Positions 10,094-20,023 of a DNA stretch of 37,426 nt are shown here, piece by piece; the stretch's first letter is position 1, and each line of letters begins with the position of its first letter. The position numbers and the translations under genes are program-made. Location: the NCBI GenBank assembly GCA_009782085.1, contig WQUN01000260.1:1-37426 (forward strand), written 5' to 3'. The DNA comes from Bacillota bacterium (GTDB taxonomy: Bacteria; Bacillota; Clostridia; Lachnospirales; WQUN01). The notes under the pieces are model-generated. The model did not search any database. It worked only from the letters and a program-made list of their open reading frames with translations, and was not told the DNA's origin.

Positions 10094-10444
10094 CTATACG
10101 CGAATGCCCTCCACAAATATGTTTATCGACGAGACCGGCACGCCTGCGCTCTCCTCCACGCGGTATTTGACCGCGCTGACGAGGACCTCCGCTATGGCCG
10201 GGATGTTCGTGCCGTATTCGACGATGATGTGAAGGTCTATCGACAGGGAATTGCCGGCCGCGCTCAGCCGGACGCCCTTGGTGAGGCTTTCCATCTTCAG
10301 CAGCTGGACTATCCCGTCCTTGACGTTTTTGGCGGCCATGCCCACTATGCCGAAGCAGCCCATGACGGCGTAGCCCGCTATCCGCGCGATGACCTCGTTT
10401 TCGATCGTGATTGAGCCGTACTCGTTTACGGTTTTTGACGGCAT
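10094..10444 (-). CDS. Asp23/Gls24 family envelope stress response protein
   Basis: Start at MPSKTVNEYGSITIENEVIARIAGYAVMGCFGIVGMA; C-terminal SINIFVEGIRV; upstream part of the ORF track entry is repeat-derived. Confidence 0.9.
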   Translation of the reverse strand: MPSKTVNEYGSITIENEVIARIAGYAVMGCFGIVGMAAKNVKDGIVQLLKMESLTKGVRLSAAGNSLSIDLHIIVEYGTNIPAIAEVLVSAVKYRVEESAGVPVSSINIFVEGIRV

Positions 10445-10470
10445 AAAGAAACCCCCTCTCCAGGGATTGG

Positions 10471-10540
10471 TATACCGGAATGCGAAAACATCAGCTTCCT
10501 TTGTCGCGTCGCCGGCAAATGTTTTCAGCGTCCGGAATAG
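10471..10540. repeat. TATACCGG palindromic element, short form
   Basis: tataccggaatgcgaaaacatcagcttcctttgtcgcgtcgccggcaaatgttttcagcgtccggaata. Confidence 0.8.
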
Positions 10541-10656
10541 CCAAGAGGCTGAATATATTGTATCAGGAACCGGCGTTTTCGGCAACCGACAAACGGAAGC
10601 CGGGCGCGGCGATTTTTCGCGGGAAAAAGATATTCCGGTTGTGCAGGGGCGGTTAT

Positions 10657-10759
10657 TAATCGGAGTGCGAAAACATTAGCCTCCTCTGTCGCCGATTCGC
10701 CGCTGAAACGTTCGGCGAATCGGCTCGCCGTCGGCAAATGTTTTCTGCATCCGGTATAA
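10657..10759. repeat. TATACCGG palindromic element, long form
   Basis: cggagtgcgaaaacattagcctcctctgtcgccgattcgccgctgaaacgttcggcgaatcggctcgccgtcggcaaatgttttctgcatccggtataa. Confidence 0.9.
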
Positions 10760-10816
10760 CCGCCCGCAAACGCGCAGAGAAGGTTAATAACCTCCCCGCA
10801 GGCAACCTCTGTATGT

Positions 10817-10884
10817 CATCCTGAGCGAAGCGAAGGATCTTAAAAAGCCAAAACATAAGATTCTTCGCTCCGCTCAGAATGACA
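10817..10884. repeat. GTCATCCTGAGCGAAGCG hairpin repeat
   Basis: gtcatcctgagcgaagcgaaggatcttaaa...aagattcttcgctccgctcagaatgac. Confidence 0.85.
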
Positions 10885-11090
10885 AAAAGAGTATAGAGTA
10901 TAGAGGTTACTATATGTAGGGCGGGGGCTCTGCTCCCGCCGTTTTCGACATTCCCAAATTATTCCGCGTCTCCGGGAAGTTTATGACCGCCGTTCAGGCC
11001 ATTGTTTTCGCTCCCGGCTTCACCCGCGCCCGGCCCTTCGCCGTTGCCCTCGTCCTGCTCTTTGCCTTCGTCCCGGCCCGTGTCCTGTCC

Positions 11091-12194
11091 TTAGCCCTTG
11101 CCACGACCCATATCCAGTTTTTCATCGTTATCCTCGTTCCGGCCCGCGTCCTGTTCTTCGCTCTTGCCCTCGTCCCGGCCCGTACCCTGTTCTTCGCCTT
11201 CGCCCTCGTCCCGGCCCGCGTCCTGTTCTTCGCTCTTGCCCTCGTCCCGGTCCGCGTTTTCGTCCGCCTCCGCGTCCCGGCTTTTATCCCTGTCCGCGCC
11301 CCAGTTTATAAGCTCTACGCCCGCGCCCGTCCCGGCGTCCCTAACGGCACCGGCTCTCTTTCTGCGCCAGAGGAACACTAAAACCCCGCCGACCACGAGG
11401 ATCACGGAAAAAACCTGGGAAGCCGGCACCCCGGTGTGCCCGATTATGAGCTGGTCTGTCCTCATGCCCTCTATGAAAAACCTGCCGAAACCGTAGGCGA
11501 TCAGGTACAGCAGAGTGACCTCGCCGTAGACCTTCCGCTTCCGCGTGAAGAATATCAGCAGCAGAAACACAGCCAGATTCCAGACGGACTCGTACAAAAA
11601 AGTAGGATGTACTTGAATATATTCCGCGCCGCCGGCCGTTATGACGCGGTCCAGAACAGACTTCGGGACGGTCCCCGCCTGGTTCGCCAGATAGCGCATC
11701 GCGAAAACGGAGTCCGTGTATCCGCCGAAGGCCTCCCTGTTGAAAAAATTCCCCCAGCGGCCTATGGCCTGGCCGATGATCAGGCCGGGGATGGCCGTGT
11801 CCGCGAAAAGCCAGAAATTCAGCTTCTTTACCTTGGTATAAATGACGCCGGTCGCGAACGCGCCGATCACCCCGCCGTAGATCGCCAGCCCGCCCTCGCG
11901 CAGCGCGAACACCTTCAGCAGGTTGTTTTTATACTCGTCCCAGGCGAAGACGACGTAGTACAGCCTCGCGCAGACGATGCTCCCGATCAGCGCGAAGAAC
12001 AGGAAGTCCAGGTAGAGCTCGGGGGACTGGCCCGACCGCTTCGCCCGCACGCAGGCGGCGGCCGTCCCCGCGATAACCCCCAGGACCAAGGTTATGCCGT
12101 ACCAGTAGATCTCCAGGCCGCCTATCGAAAACGCCGCCCTGGACAAATGCTGGATAGTGATCCCCAAATGCGGGAAAACGACTTCCGGGCTCAT
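11091..12194 (-). CDS. lgt: Prolipoprotein diacylglyceryl transferase with an acidic/basic repetitive C-terminal tail
   Basis: IYWYGITLVLGVIAG, GGLAIYGGVIGA, IGQAIGRWGNFFNREAFG, HPTFLYESVWNL; tail of ~12-aa repeats (DEGKSEEQDAGR). Confidence 0.93.
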   Translation of the reverse strand: MSPEVVFPHLGITIQHLSRAAFSIGGLEIYWYGITLVLGVIAGTAAACVRAKRSGQSPELYLDFLFFALIGSIVCARLYYVVFAWDEYKNNLLKVFALREGGLAIYGGVIGAFATGVIYTKVKKLNFWLFADTAIPGLIIGQAIGRWGNFFNREAFGGYTDSVFAMRYLANQAGTVPKSVLDRVITAGGAEYIQVHPTFLYESVWNLAVFLLLIFFTRKRKVYGEVTLLYLIAYGFGRFFIEGMRTDQLIIGHTGVPASQVFSVILVVGGVLVFLWRRKRAGAVRDAGTGAGVELINWGADRDKSRDAEADENADRDEGKSEEQDAGRDEGEGEEQGTGRDEGKSEEQDAGRNEDNDEKLDMGRGKG

Positions 12195-12270
12195 TTGTAT
12201 ACCCCCCTTGAATTGAATTGACTTGAGTTCAAACGGAAAGACAAATATCCGCGTGCAAATCTTCGTTTTT

Positions 12271-13596
12271 TTAGCTTTGCCTGTTTTTTGGAACTATCAT
12301 CGACAAGGCGCAGTTTTCCTCCAGATAGTGCCCCCGGAGCCGCTCGTCCACGGCCTCCGCCGTGACGTTCTCATAGCTGTCCGCCAGGTCGAACAGGTCG
12401 CGGCCCAGCGTGAAAAGCTCCGCCTGCGTCCCCGCGACCCAGTCTATGGCGTTGAACCCGGCCGTCAGCCGCCCGATATGCTTGCGCTTGACCGTCTCGA
12501 AGCGGTTCCTGTCGATGCCCTCGTTTTTCAGGCGGGCTATTTCGCCGAGGATCATCTCTTTGGCCCTCTCCGGCTCGCGGGAGGCCCCCGAAAACAGGCT
12601 CACCCCGAAGTAACCGCCGCCGGCGTAGTCCGCGTGGAAGCTCCCGTCGATGACGCCCTCGTTGTACATCCGCTCGTACAGCGGGGAGCTCGGCCCGGCC
12701 GCCGCGTCCGCCAGAATCTTGTACGCGGCGATCTTGTCCGTGAGGGAGGACGCCGGGTCAAAATCCCTGTCCTTGAAGCCGAGCCCGAACACGGGCAAGG
12801 CCACGTCGAGGGCCTTTTCGGCGTAGTCCCGGCGGACGGGCGAATCGTCCGGAAGATTCGGAACGCGCTCCCCGGATGCATGGGCGGGCAGTTCCGAATA
12901 CGGACGCGCTTCATGTCCGTATTCGGAACGACCAGCCCCGCCCTGGGCCCCTTCGCCGAAGCATTCCGCGCAGATTTTCTCGGCCTCGCCGCCGTCCACG
13001 TCTCCGGCGCAGACCAGCGCCATGTTGGACGGCACGTAAAACCCCTGATAATACCTGTATAAAACGTCTTTGTCTATTTTTCGTATCGAATCGACGCTTC
13101 CCGCTATGTCCGCGCTGACGAGACTGTCCCCGTAGAGCAGGTTCTGGAGGTTCATGTAGAGCCGCCAATGGGCGTTGTCCTCGTACATGTCGATTTCCTG
13201 GGAAATTATACCTTTCTCCTTCTCCACGTTTTCGTCGGTGAAGAAGGGTTCGCGGACGAGCCGCGCCAAAAGCCTCAGGTTTTCGTAAAAATTGTCGATA
13301 CAGGTGAAATAGTAGGCCGTGACCGTGAAATTTGTGTAGGCGTTCACGTCGGCCCCGTTTTTCATGAACGCGTCGTACATGTTAAGCTCGGGGTCCTCGA
13401 ACATCTTGTGCTCCATGAAATGGGCGACGCCGTCCGGCGGCGGCTCCTGCCCGCCAAGCCTGTCCGCCGAGCCGTATTTTACTACAAACGCGGCCTGTTT
13501 TTCAACATATTCCTTTTTAGGTATCACGAAGCATTTCAATCCGTTCCGAAGCTCCGCGCCGTATAGATATTCGCCCGTCAAACCGTTCCGTCTCAT
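12271..13596 (-). CDS. M16 family peptidase-like protein (YmfH-like)
   Basis: 441 aa; GVAHFMEHKMFEDPELNMYDAF (HxxEH as HFMEH), Pitrilysin-type; ATGA overlap with the second M16 gene. Confidence 0.88.
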   Translation of the reverse strand: MRRNGLTGEYLYGAELRNGLKCFVIPKKEYVEKQAAFVVKYGSADRLGGQEPPPDGVAHFMEHKMFEDPELNMYDAFMKNGADVNAYTNFTVTAYYFTCIDNFYENLRLLARLVREPFFTDENVEKEKGIISQEIDMYEDNAHWRLYMNLQNLLYGDSLVSADIAGSVDSIRKIDKDVLYRYYQGFYVPSNMALVCAGDVDGGEAEKICAECFGEGAQGGAGRSEYGHEARPYSELPAHASGERVPNLPDDSPVRRDYAEKALDVALPVFGLGFKDRDFDPASSLTDKIAAYKILADAAAGPSSPLYERMYNEGVIDGSFHADYAGGGYFGVSLFSGASREPERAKEMILGEIARLKNEGIDRNRFETVKRKHIGRLTAGFNAIDWVAGTQAELFTLGRDLFDLADSYENVTAEAVDERLRGHYLEENCALSMIVPKNRQS

Positions 13597-14858
13597 TGCG
13601 AAGCCTCCTCTCCGGTCCGGCCGTCCTTGCCGCGGTCTTTGCCGGACATCAGGTATACCGTGTCCGCGGCCGCGGACGACAGCGAATCCAGCACGTCGCC
13701 GACGGTGATCCCGTTGAGCCTGTTCACGACGTCGTCCAGGGAATCCTTCTCCCGCAGCATCGACTGGGCGGCCTGGTAGTCCAGCACCGCCGAGGGGTAG
13801 TCCTGGAGGCTCCGGTACTTTTTGGTCAGCGCGGACTTCGCGTTCGCCAGGTCCTCTTCGGTGATTTCGCCCGACTTTATCTTCTCTATCTCCCGCGTGA
13901 TCATCCCGGCCGCCTCCTCGAGCTTATCCGTGGACACGCCGGACTGTATCAGCATGATAGACTTGAACCTGTAAAGAACGGAGCCTACCGTGTAGCAGAG
14001 GCTGTTCTTCTCGCGCAGGCTGGAGAACAGTTTGGAATTCGCCCCGCCGCCGATTATCTCGTTGGCGGTCTGGAGAGCGTAGAAACGCTTGCCGGTGGGC
14101 TCGACGCCGCATCTTAGGCCCATGCAGAGCCTGCCCTGCGTCGCGTCTGCCTCCTCTTTCACGGTTTTGACCTCGCCGGAGGCGGTCCTTATCTCCGCGT
14201 CAGGGATGCCGATAGTCTCTCCGCCGGGGAGATCGAAAATTTCGCGGATCCGCCGTTCCAGTTCCCCGCCGTCCAGATCGCCTACGCAGACGAAGTCCGC
14301 CGGGGATTCGGAGAGAGCTTGCCTCCAGCCGGCGAGCAGGCTTTCGCCGGAAATGCCGTCCAGATCCTCCGCGAAGCCGTCCCCGGGTATGCCGAAGGGC
14401 TCCTCCGCGCACATCTCCCCGAGGCACCTGAACCTGGCGTATTCGGCCTTGCTGTTTATCCTGGCGGCTATGTCCGCCCGGAGGTTTTCCTTTTCCCCGG
14501 CGACGATTTCCGGGAGAAACGCGCCGTCCCGCTCCAGCGGGCGAAGCATGTATTCCCCCAAAAGCTCCAGGCTCCTGTAGAAATTGCCGTCTTTCGGAAC
14601 CGCCTCGAGGAAGAACTGCAAAATCTGCCGCTCGCCCTTCTTGACGGCCTGCGCGCCGAAAAGGCTGCCGTACAGATCCTCCTCGGCGAGCCTCATGCCC
14701 TGGAGGGAGGGATATTTGGCGCAGCCGCGCCGCAGAACGCCCGGCAGCAGCGCGTTCCGGGTGACCTCGTCCCGGCGGAGCGGCCGGTGGACCAGAGCGC
14801 ACAGGACGGCGGTCTTGAATTTCGCGGAGGGGATGAATTTTATGCTGACAGAGGACAA
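13593..14858 (-). CDS. M16 family peptidase-like protein (YmfF-like)
   Basis: 421 aa; LFSSLREKNSLCYTVGSVLYRFKSIMLIQSGV, IGGGANSKLFSSLR; lacks a clear HxxEH motif (YmfF-type inactive subunit). Confidence 0.85.
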   Translation of the reverse strand: MSSVSIKFIPSAKFKTAVLCALVHRPLRRDEVTRNALLPGVLRRGCAKYPSLQGMRLAEEDLYGSLFGAQAVKKGERQILQFFLEAVPKDGNFYRSLELLGEYMLRPLERDGAFLPEIVAGEKENLRADIAARINSKAEYARFRCLGEMCAEEPFGIPGDGFAEDLDGISGESLLAGWRQALSESPADFVCVGDLDGGELERRIREIFDLPGGETIGIPDAEIRTASGEVKTVKEEADATQGRLCMGLRCGVEPTGKRFYALQTANEIIGGGANSKLFSSLREKNSLCYTVGSVLYRFKSIMLIQSGVSTDKLEEAAGMITREIEKIKSGEITEEDLANAKSALTKKYRSLQDYPSAVLDYQAAQSMLREKDSLDDVVNRLNGITVGDVLDSLSSAAADTVYLMSGKDRGKDGRTGEEASQ

Positions 14859-14898
14859 AAAACCACGCCTTTCGGATAGGGAATATCACACGGTATAA

Positions 14899-15300
14899 TT
14901 ATTCCATATACTCCGCAATAAATTCCGTAACCGTCATAATTTCGGGTTTTTCGACTTCGACGCCGATGAAATCCTTATCACCGGTGATAAGTATGTCTAC
15001 ATTTTCCAGCATAGCGGTGTAAAGAACAGGGTAGTCACATTTATCTCTGATTTGAAATAATCCCGGCGGCGTGTTTTTTGGCGTATAGGCGAGCGAAAAG
15101 GACAACGTTGTCAGAAATTCGTCCAACTCGCCGGCCATTCCTGGGAATTTTACATCTACGACATCCCGCAGTTCTTCCACGACATAAGTTGATAGCACCA
15201 GTTCATGATACGAGACGATGTAATCTATCATATAGTAAATTTTTCCGCTTTGAAAAACAAAAGCCGAAACAAGGATATTGGTGTCAAGCATCACACGCAT
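14899..15300 (-). CDS. PIN-domain toxin-like protein
   Basis: MRVMLDTNILVSAFVFQSGKIYYMIDYI... and ENVDILITGDKDFIGVEVEKPEIMTVTEFI: PIN acidic residues. Confidence 0.88.
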   Translation of the reverse strand: MRVMLDTNILVSAFVFQSGKIYYMIDYIVSYHELVLSTYVVEELRDVVDVKFPGMAGELDEFLTTLSFSLAYTPKNTPPGLFQIRDKCDYPVLYTAMLENVDILITGDKDFIGVEVEKPEIMTVTEFIAEYME

Positions 15301-15559
15301 TGCTTTTCTCCCATCTGCCGCGACGAACCTCCTTGACCATGGCCGCCACATCGTCGTCGGTTTCAAGGCCCAGCCTCTCGGCCTCTCCCTCGAACGCTTT
15401 GCCGATTTTTTCGAGGGCCATCATCGTCGGGTTGACTATGACCACGCCTTCCGGATTTTCGATGAACATCAGCTTATCCCCGACCTTGATCCCCAGGCGT
15501 TTGCGTATCGAAACGGGAATGGTGATCTGCCCGTTGCCGGTTACCTTCGCAAGTTCCAA
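15284..15559 (-). CDS. AbrB/MazE/SpoVT-family DNA-binding antitoxin-like protein
   Basis: MELAKVTGNGQITIPVSIRKRLGIKVGDKLMFIENPEGVVIVNP; overlaps the PIN gene by 17 bp. Confidence 0.9.
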   Translation of the reverse strand: MELAKVTGNGQITIPVSIRKRLGIKVGDKLMFIENPEGVVIVNPTMMALEKIGKAFEGEAERLGLETDDDVAAMVKEVRRGRWEKSNACDA

Positions 15560-15580
15560 TTTTACCCGCCTCCTACGGCT

Positions 15581-16663
15581 TTATTCCACTTCCTCTATCC
15601 CGTACTCCTCCGACCCGACGCCGTATTCCGCGAGCTTCCGCAGCTGTACGAACGGGTCCTTCCCATGCAGCCGCTCGAACAGATGCCCCTGGCCGCTCAT
15701 GTCCGCGCCGGCCGGGACGCCGGCCATGATCAGGTTCTCCGTCTTTATCGCGTCGAGGCAGGCGCGCTCCAGGGCCACCATGTCCCGGGAGGACATGACG
15801 CCGATGTCCGGGACCAAAGACGGCGTGGACAGGCCCCAGCAGTCGCACAGGGCGGTTATGTCTGTCAGAAAGTTGATATAGTATACGTTTTCCGGCCCTA
15901 TGGCGTCCAAAACGGTCTTTGTGCAAAGGGCCATGCCGGTCTGGAAGTCCTCGTAGCGCGAATCGTCCATGACGACCGCGCCCGTCGGGCAGACCTTCAC
16001 GCAGTGCTGGCAGAACGTGCAGTTGTGGAAGAATATGTCGTATTTGCCTTCCTTGGTGAAGCTGTTCGCGTTGTGGTTGCAGCCCTTTATGCACTGCTCG
16101 CAGTGGGTGCAGAGATCTTCGTTCCATACGATGCCGCCCTCGAGATGGTGGATCTGCGTGCGCGTGCGGCCCGTCACGCAGCCCATCGCGATGTTCTTGC
16201 ACGCGCCGCCGTAGCCGCAGGCCCCGTGGCCCTTGACGTGGGAGAGGTCGACCATGAAGTCCGCGTCCTTGATATGCCCGGCCACGTCCACGTTCTTGAA
16301 CGTCTTGAAGTCCACGTCCACGGGGTAAAAGTATTTGTCGAACAGCCCGCAGACGTCCACGACGGGGCAGTCCAGATATTCCGCCGTATAGCCGCGGACG
16401 CGCGCGCCGGCCACGGTCACGTCCGTGACGAACGGCTTCGCGCCGTATTCCTTCAGCTTATCGACGAGCGTCTTCACGTACAGCGGGTGAATCGTCGTTA
16501 TGCCGAGGCCGACGCCCACGTGCATCTTTACCGCGACGTTCTTGTCCTTCACTTTTTCGGCGAGGCCCATGCGGTCGATCATCCGCCTGAAACGCGCGGG
16601 AAGGGTCTGGCCGGCGTCGTATTTGTCATAGCCGACGCCGGCGAAGAGGACTGAGTTTGTCAT
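15581..16663 (-). CDS. DUF362 domain-containing 4Fe-4S protein
   Basis: 360 aa; KNVAVKMHVGVGLGITTIHPLYVKTLVD; two ferredoxin-like clusters CTHCEQCIKGCN and CTFCQHCVKVCP. Confidence 0.9.
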   Translation of the reverse strand: MTNSVLFAGVGYDKYDAGQTLPARFRRMIDRMGLAEKVKDKNVAVKMHVGVGLGITTIHPLYVKTLVDKLKEYGAKPFVTDVTVAGARVRGYTAEYLDCPVVDVCGLFDKYFYPVDVDFKTFKNVDVAGHIKDADFMVDLSHVKGHGACGYGGACKNIAMGCVTGRTRTQIHHLEGGIVWNEDLCTHCEQCIKGCNHNANSFTKEGKYDIFFHNCTFCQHCVKVCPTGAVVMDDSRYEDFQTGMALCTKTVLDAIGPENVYYINFLTDITALCDCWGLSTPSLVPDIGVMSSRDMVALERACLDAIKTENLIMAGVPAGADMSGQGHLFERLHGKDPFVQLRKLAEYGVGSEEYGIEEVE

Positions 16664-16685
16664 GTATTAATCTCCTTTACAGATT

Positions 16686-17744
16686 TTACCGCCTGCTCAT
16701 CTTCTCATAAACCTCGTTATAATACAGCGCGTTCTCCACCGGCGTGTTCGCCGGGATGTGGTTCCCGACGGCCATAAAGAACCCCGGGCACTTCTTCCCT
16801 ATGTCCATGCACCTCTTGACCTCGCTGTATATGTCCTCCTTCGTCCCGCCGAGCAGGATCCTCGTGTCGGCGTTGCCGATGAACGAGTGCGTGCGGCCGT
16901 ACTTCTCCGCGACATAGGCCATGTCGGTCATCGGCTCCATGACGAAGCAGTTCGCGCCGCAGCGGGCTATGTCGTCGACGAACATCGTGTAGTTCCCGTC
17001 GGAGGTGTAGCAGATGATCTTCCCCTTTTGGCGCGGATAGTCGAACAGCCGCATATAGTTCGGGAACAGGAACTCCCTGTACCACGCGGGGTTCAGGAAC
17101 GGGCCCGACGTCCAGACGATGTCGTCGTGGAGCATGACGACGGGCGCGTCGCTCTCCGCCAGGGCGATGAAATACGGCTCCATCCACTTTGCGTACCGAT
17201 TGGCGAAATCCCCGAAGCGCCTGCCGTCGAGGCCCGCCGCGGCGAGGAGCGTCTCCCAGCCCAAAAGGTCGATCAGGCCGGACATGCAGGTTACGTATAC
17301 GCCGGTCATGTTGACCATATCCGGGTACGCTTCCGCCGCGTCCGCGTAATTTTGGTTGAACAGGGGTATCAGCGCGGCTTTGTCGTTCGGGCCGAAATTT
17401 TCCTCGAAATCAAAGCCGTACACGTCCCCGGGGTCGTTGAACAGCCTGCTCACGTTGTCGTCGTAGTCCGCGCCGCCGGCGGCGTAGGCCGCGTGGCCCA
17501 TGCGCGTCACCTTGTCCCCGAAAATCCGGCCGCTCACGCAGACGTTCCAGTTAAAATCGAAATTCCAAAGCCTCATCAGCTCTTTCGTGGCCTTCCCGCG
17601 CGTCTTTTCGTCGGAAAGCGCGGCGACGGGAACGCCCGCGGCCGCGCTTATCAGCTCCAGATGATAATTAAGCGAGTATTCCGTCCTGGGGACCCTCGGC
17701 GGCGTCTCCAGGCGCAGCGCGGCCATGCCGTGTTCAAGTGACAT
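16686..17744 (-). CDS. Uroporphyrinogen decarboxylase-family protein
   Basis: 352 aa; HDDIVWTSGPFLNPAWYREFLFPNYMRLFDYPRQKGKIICYTSDGNYTMFVDDI; UroD-type barrel. Confidence 0.82.
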   Translation of the reverse strand: MSLEHGMAALRLETPPRVPRTEYSLNYHLELISAAAGVPVAALSDEKTRGKATKELMRLWNFDFNWNVCVSGRIFGDKVTRMGHAAYAAGGADYDDNVSRLFNDPGDVYGFDFEENFGPNDKAALIPLFNQNYADAAEAYPDMVNMTGVYVTCMSGLIDLLGWETLLAAAGLDGRRFGDFANRYAKWMEPYFIALAESDAPVVMLHDDIVWTSGPFLNPAWYREFLFPNYMRLFDYPRQKGKIICYTSDGNYTMFVDDIARCGANCFVMEPMTDMAYVAEKYGRTHSFIGNADTRILLGGTKEDIYSEVKRCMDIGKKCPGFFMAVGNHIPANTPVENALYYNEVYEKMSRR

Positions 17745-17782
17745 ATCGCGACCTCCGCATTAATATAAATCCAACATTCGCA

Positions 17783-18955
17783 TTACGCCTTATAAAAGCT
17801 GTTGTTCACGTCCCCGTCCACCTCGCGGACGGTTTTTGTCGATTTGGAGCCGCGGATTTTTTCCTGCAGGGCCTCGTAATACTCGTCCTCGTCGAGCGGC
17901 AGGGTCACGGTCTTGTCCTTCCAGGAGGACAGGTACATCGCGTTGGCAATGGTCAGCCCGCGGATGCCCTCCTCGCCCTTGGCCACCAGCTCGCCCTCGC
18001 CGTTTATTTTGTCGACCATCGCCTGGAGGACGCCGGGGTGCTGAGTGTACGAGCCGTCCGTCTCGACCTCGGCCTTCTCCCACTCCGGCTGGCCGAACAT
18101 GGACCCGTTCGAGGCGTTGAACACGCTCTCCGGCGTTTTGAGGCGGTAAAAGGTCAGCTTGCCGTCCTCGTGGACGAGCTTGCCCTTGTCGCCGGCGATC
18201 TCAAACCTGTCCGTGCCGGGCGAGTCCGCCGTGGAGGTCACGAACACGCCCGTGGCGCCGTTGGCGTACTCCACATACGCGGTCACGTCGTTTTCGACCT
18301 CTATGTCGCGCCAGTGGCCCTCCTTGCAGAACGCCCTGACCTTCACCGGCATCCCGCATATCCACTGCCATATGTCCAGGTTGTGGGGGCACTGGTTCAT
18401 TATCACGCCGCCGCCCTCGCCGGCCCAGGTCGCGCGCCAGCCGCCCGAATCGTAATAAGCCTGGGAGCGGTACCAGGAGGTGATCAGCCAGTTGACCCGC
18501 TTAAGTTCGCCCAGCTCGCCGTTTTGGACCATCTCGCGCATTTTCCGGAACGCGCCGTAGGTCCTGACGTTGTACATGATCCCGAAGACCACCCCGTCGG
18601 CCTCAGCCTTCGCGGCGGCCTCGTTCATCTCCCTGACCTGCTTTGTGTAGACGCCCGCGGGCTTCTCGGTCATGACGTGGATCCCGCGCTTAAACGCCGC
18701 TATGGCCATCGGCGGGTGGGAATAGTGCGGGACGGCGATTATCAGCGCGTCGATCTCGCCGCCGTCGAGCATCGCGTCGAGGTTGTCGTAGGTTTTGAGC
18801 GCGGGCATCTCGCCCAAGGCCCAATCCAGCCGCTCCGGCCTGACGTCGCACACGGCCGTCAGCCGCGCCCCGCGGACAAGCCCGTTCCTGAGGTTGTTCA
18901 GGTGCCCGCCGCCCATGTTGCCGACGCCGACTATGCCGAACCTTACTTCCTTCAT
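17783..18955 (-). CDS. Gfo/Idh/MocA family oxidoreductase
   Basis: Start at MKEVRFGIVGVGNMGGGHLNNLRNG; IIAVPHYSHPPMAIAAFKRGIHVMTEKPAGV. Confidence 0.95.
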   Translation of the reverse strand: MKEVRFGIVGVGNMGGGHLNNLRNGLVRGARLTAVCDVRPERLDWALGEMPALKTYDNLDAMLDGGEIDALIIAVPHYSHPPMAIAAFKRGIHVMTEKPAGVYTKQVREMNEAAAKAEADGVVFGIMYNVRTYGAFRKMREMVQNGELGELKRVNWLITSWYRSQAYYDSGGWRATWAGEGGGVIMNQCPHNLDIWQWICGMPVKVRAFCKEGHWRDIEVENDVTAYVEYANGATGVFVTSTADSPGTDRFEIAGDKGKLVHEDGKLTFYRLKTPESVFNASNGSMFGQPEWEKAEVETDGSYTQHPGVLQAMVDKINGEGELVAKGEEGIRGLTIANAMYLSSWKDKTVTLPLDEDEYYEALQEKIRGSKSTKTVREVDGDVNNSFYKA

Positions 18956-18971
18956 CGGAAAAGCCCCCTTA

Positions 18972-20000
18972 TTATTGAAATGCCCGGTAAAACGCCTCGA
19001 TGTTCTCAGCCGGCGTGTCCGGCTGAAACATGTGCGCCGGGCAGGCGATATATCCGGCGCCGAACGCCCCGGCATAGCGCCTGACTTCCCTTTTTACCTC
19101 CTCCGGCGTCCCGGACGGGAGGAGCCGCTGGACGTCGATCCCGCCGTGGAAACATATGCGGCCGCCGTAAGCCCTGAGCGCTTCCGGCGACATCTCCGGC
19201 CCGACCGGCTGGATCGGGTTCAGGATATCCACGCCGCAGCGTATGAACGACGGGATGAACCCGGCGACGTTCCCGCAGGAGTGGAACATCAGCCTCGCCC
19301 CCAGGCGGTGGACGGCCTCCGCCATCTCCGACAGGTAAGGCGCCACGAACTCCCCGAACATCCGGCCGGAGATCATCGGGCCCCTCTGGGAGCCCACGTC
19401 GGAGATCACCAGAAATATGTCTATCTGCCCGCCGGACGCCTCCCAGGCGCGCCTGTAATCCTCCAGGTAGAAGTCGGTGAACTTCCGGCTAAGCCAGTGG
19501 GTCCAGCCGGGGCGTTCGCACATGTCCAGGAGGTGGTTCTCCAGCCCGCGCACAAGCGACGGCCGCTGCCATATGTCCGCGAAGCCGTAGCGGACGGCGA
19601 GCTTTTTGTCCCTCGCCGCGCGGACCTGCTCCCGCAGGCGGCCGTAATCCATCGCGTCGTTGTCCGGCCAACGGAACGCCGCTATCTCCTCCAGGCTTTC
19701 CGCCCGGCAGAGCGCGCCGTACGTGTCCTCCCGCGCGTCTCCCCATTCGCCCCGGCGGAAAGTGTACCTCTCGCCCCACATGTTCTCGTAAAATCCGCCT
19801 CCTATATCTTTGGCCGGAGGCTCGACGGCCCGGAATTCCCGGATATCCACGCTGTTTTTGTCCAGGAAAAGGTCTATATCCCTGTGCCCGAGGTAGGCAA
19901 ACAGCCGGTTAAGCGCCGCGTCCTCGGCCCAGAAATCGAAGGGCGGCCTGTCCGTCCGCTCCCCGGAGAGCGCGGCCATCGTCCGCTCGAAGCCGGTCAT
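18972..20000 (-). CDS. Uroporphyrinogen decarboxylase/MtaA-like methyltransferase-family protein
   Basis: 342 aa; MTGFERTMAALSGERTDRPPFDFW, FHSCGNVAGFIPSFIRCGVDILNPIQP, GGIDVQRLLPSGTPEEVKREV. Confidence 0.88.
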   Translation of the reverse strand: MTGFERTMAALSGERTDRPPFDFWAEDAALNRLFAYLGHRDIDLFLDKNSVDIREFRAVEPPAKDIGGGFYENMWGERYTFRRGEWGDAREDTYGALCRAESLEEIAAFRWPDNDAMDYGRLREQVRAARDKKLAVRYGFADIWQRPSLVRGLENHLLDMCERPGWTHWLSRKFTDFYLEDYRRAWEASGGQIDIFLVISDVGSQRGPMISGRMFGEFVAPYLSEMAEAVHRLGARLMFHSCGNVAGFIPSFIRCGVDILNPIQPVGPEMSPEALRAYGGRICFHGGIDVQRLLPSGTPEEVKREVRRYAGAFGAGYIACPAHMFQPDTPAENIEAFYRAFQ

Positions 20001-20023
20001 GCGTGCGTCCCCTCCCTGATTTC

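Noticed and set aside
12600-13168. Arg-rich alternative ORFs inside the M16 gene
   Set aside because: Same-strand, out-of-frame translations of a confident M16 CDS.
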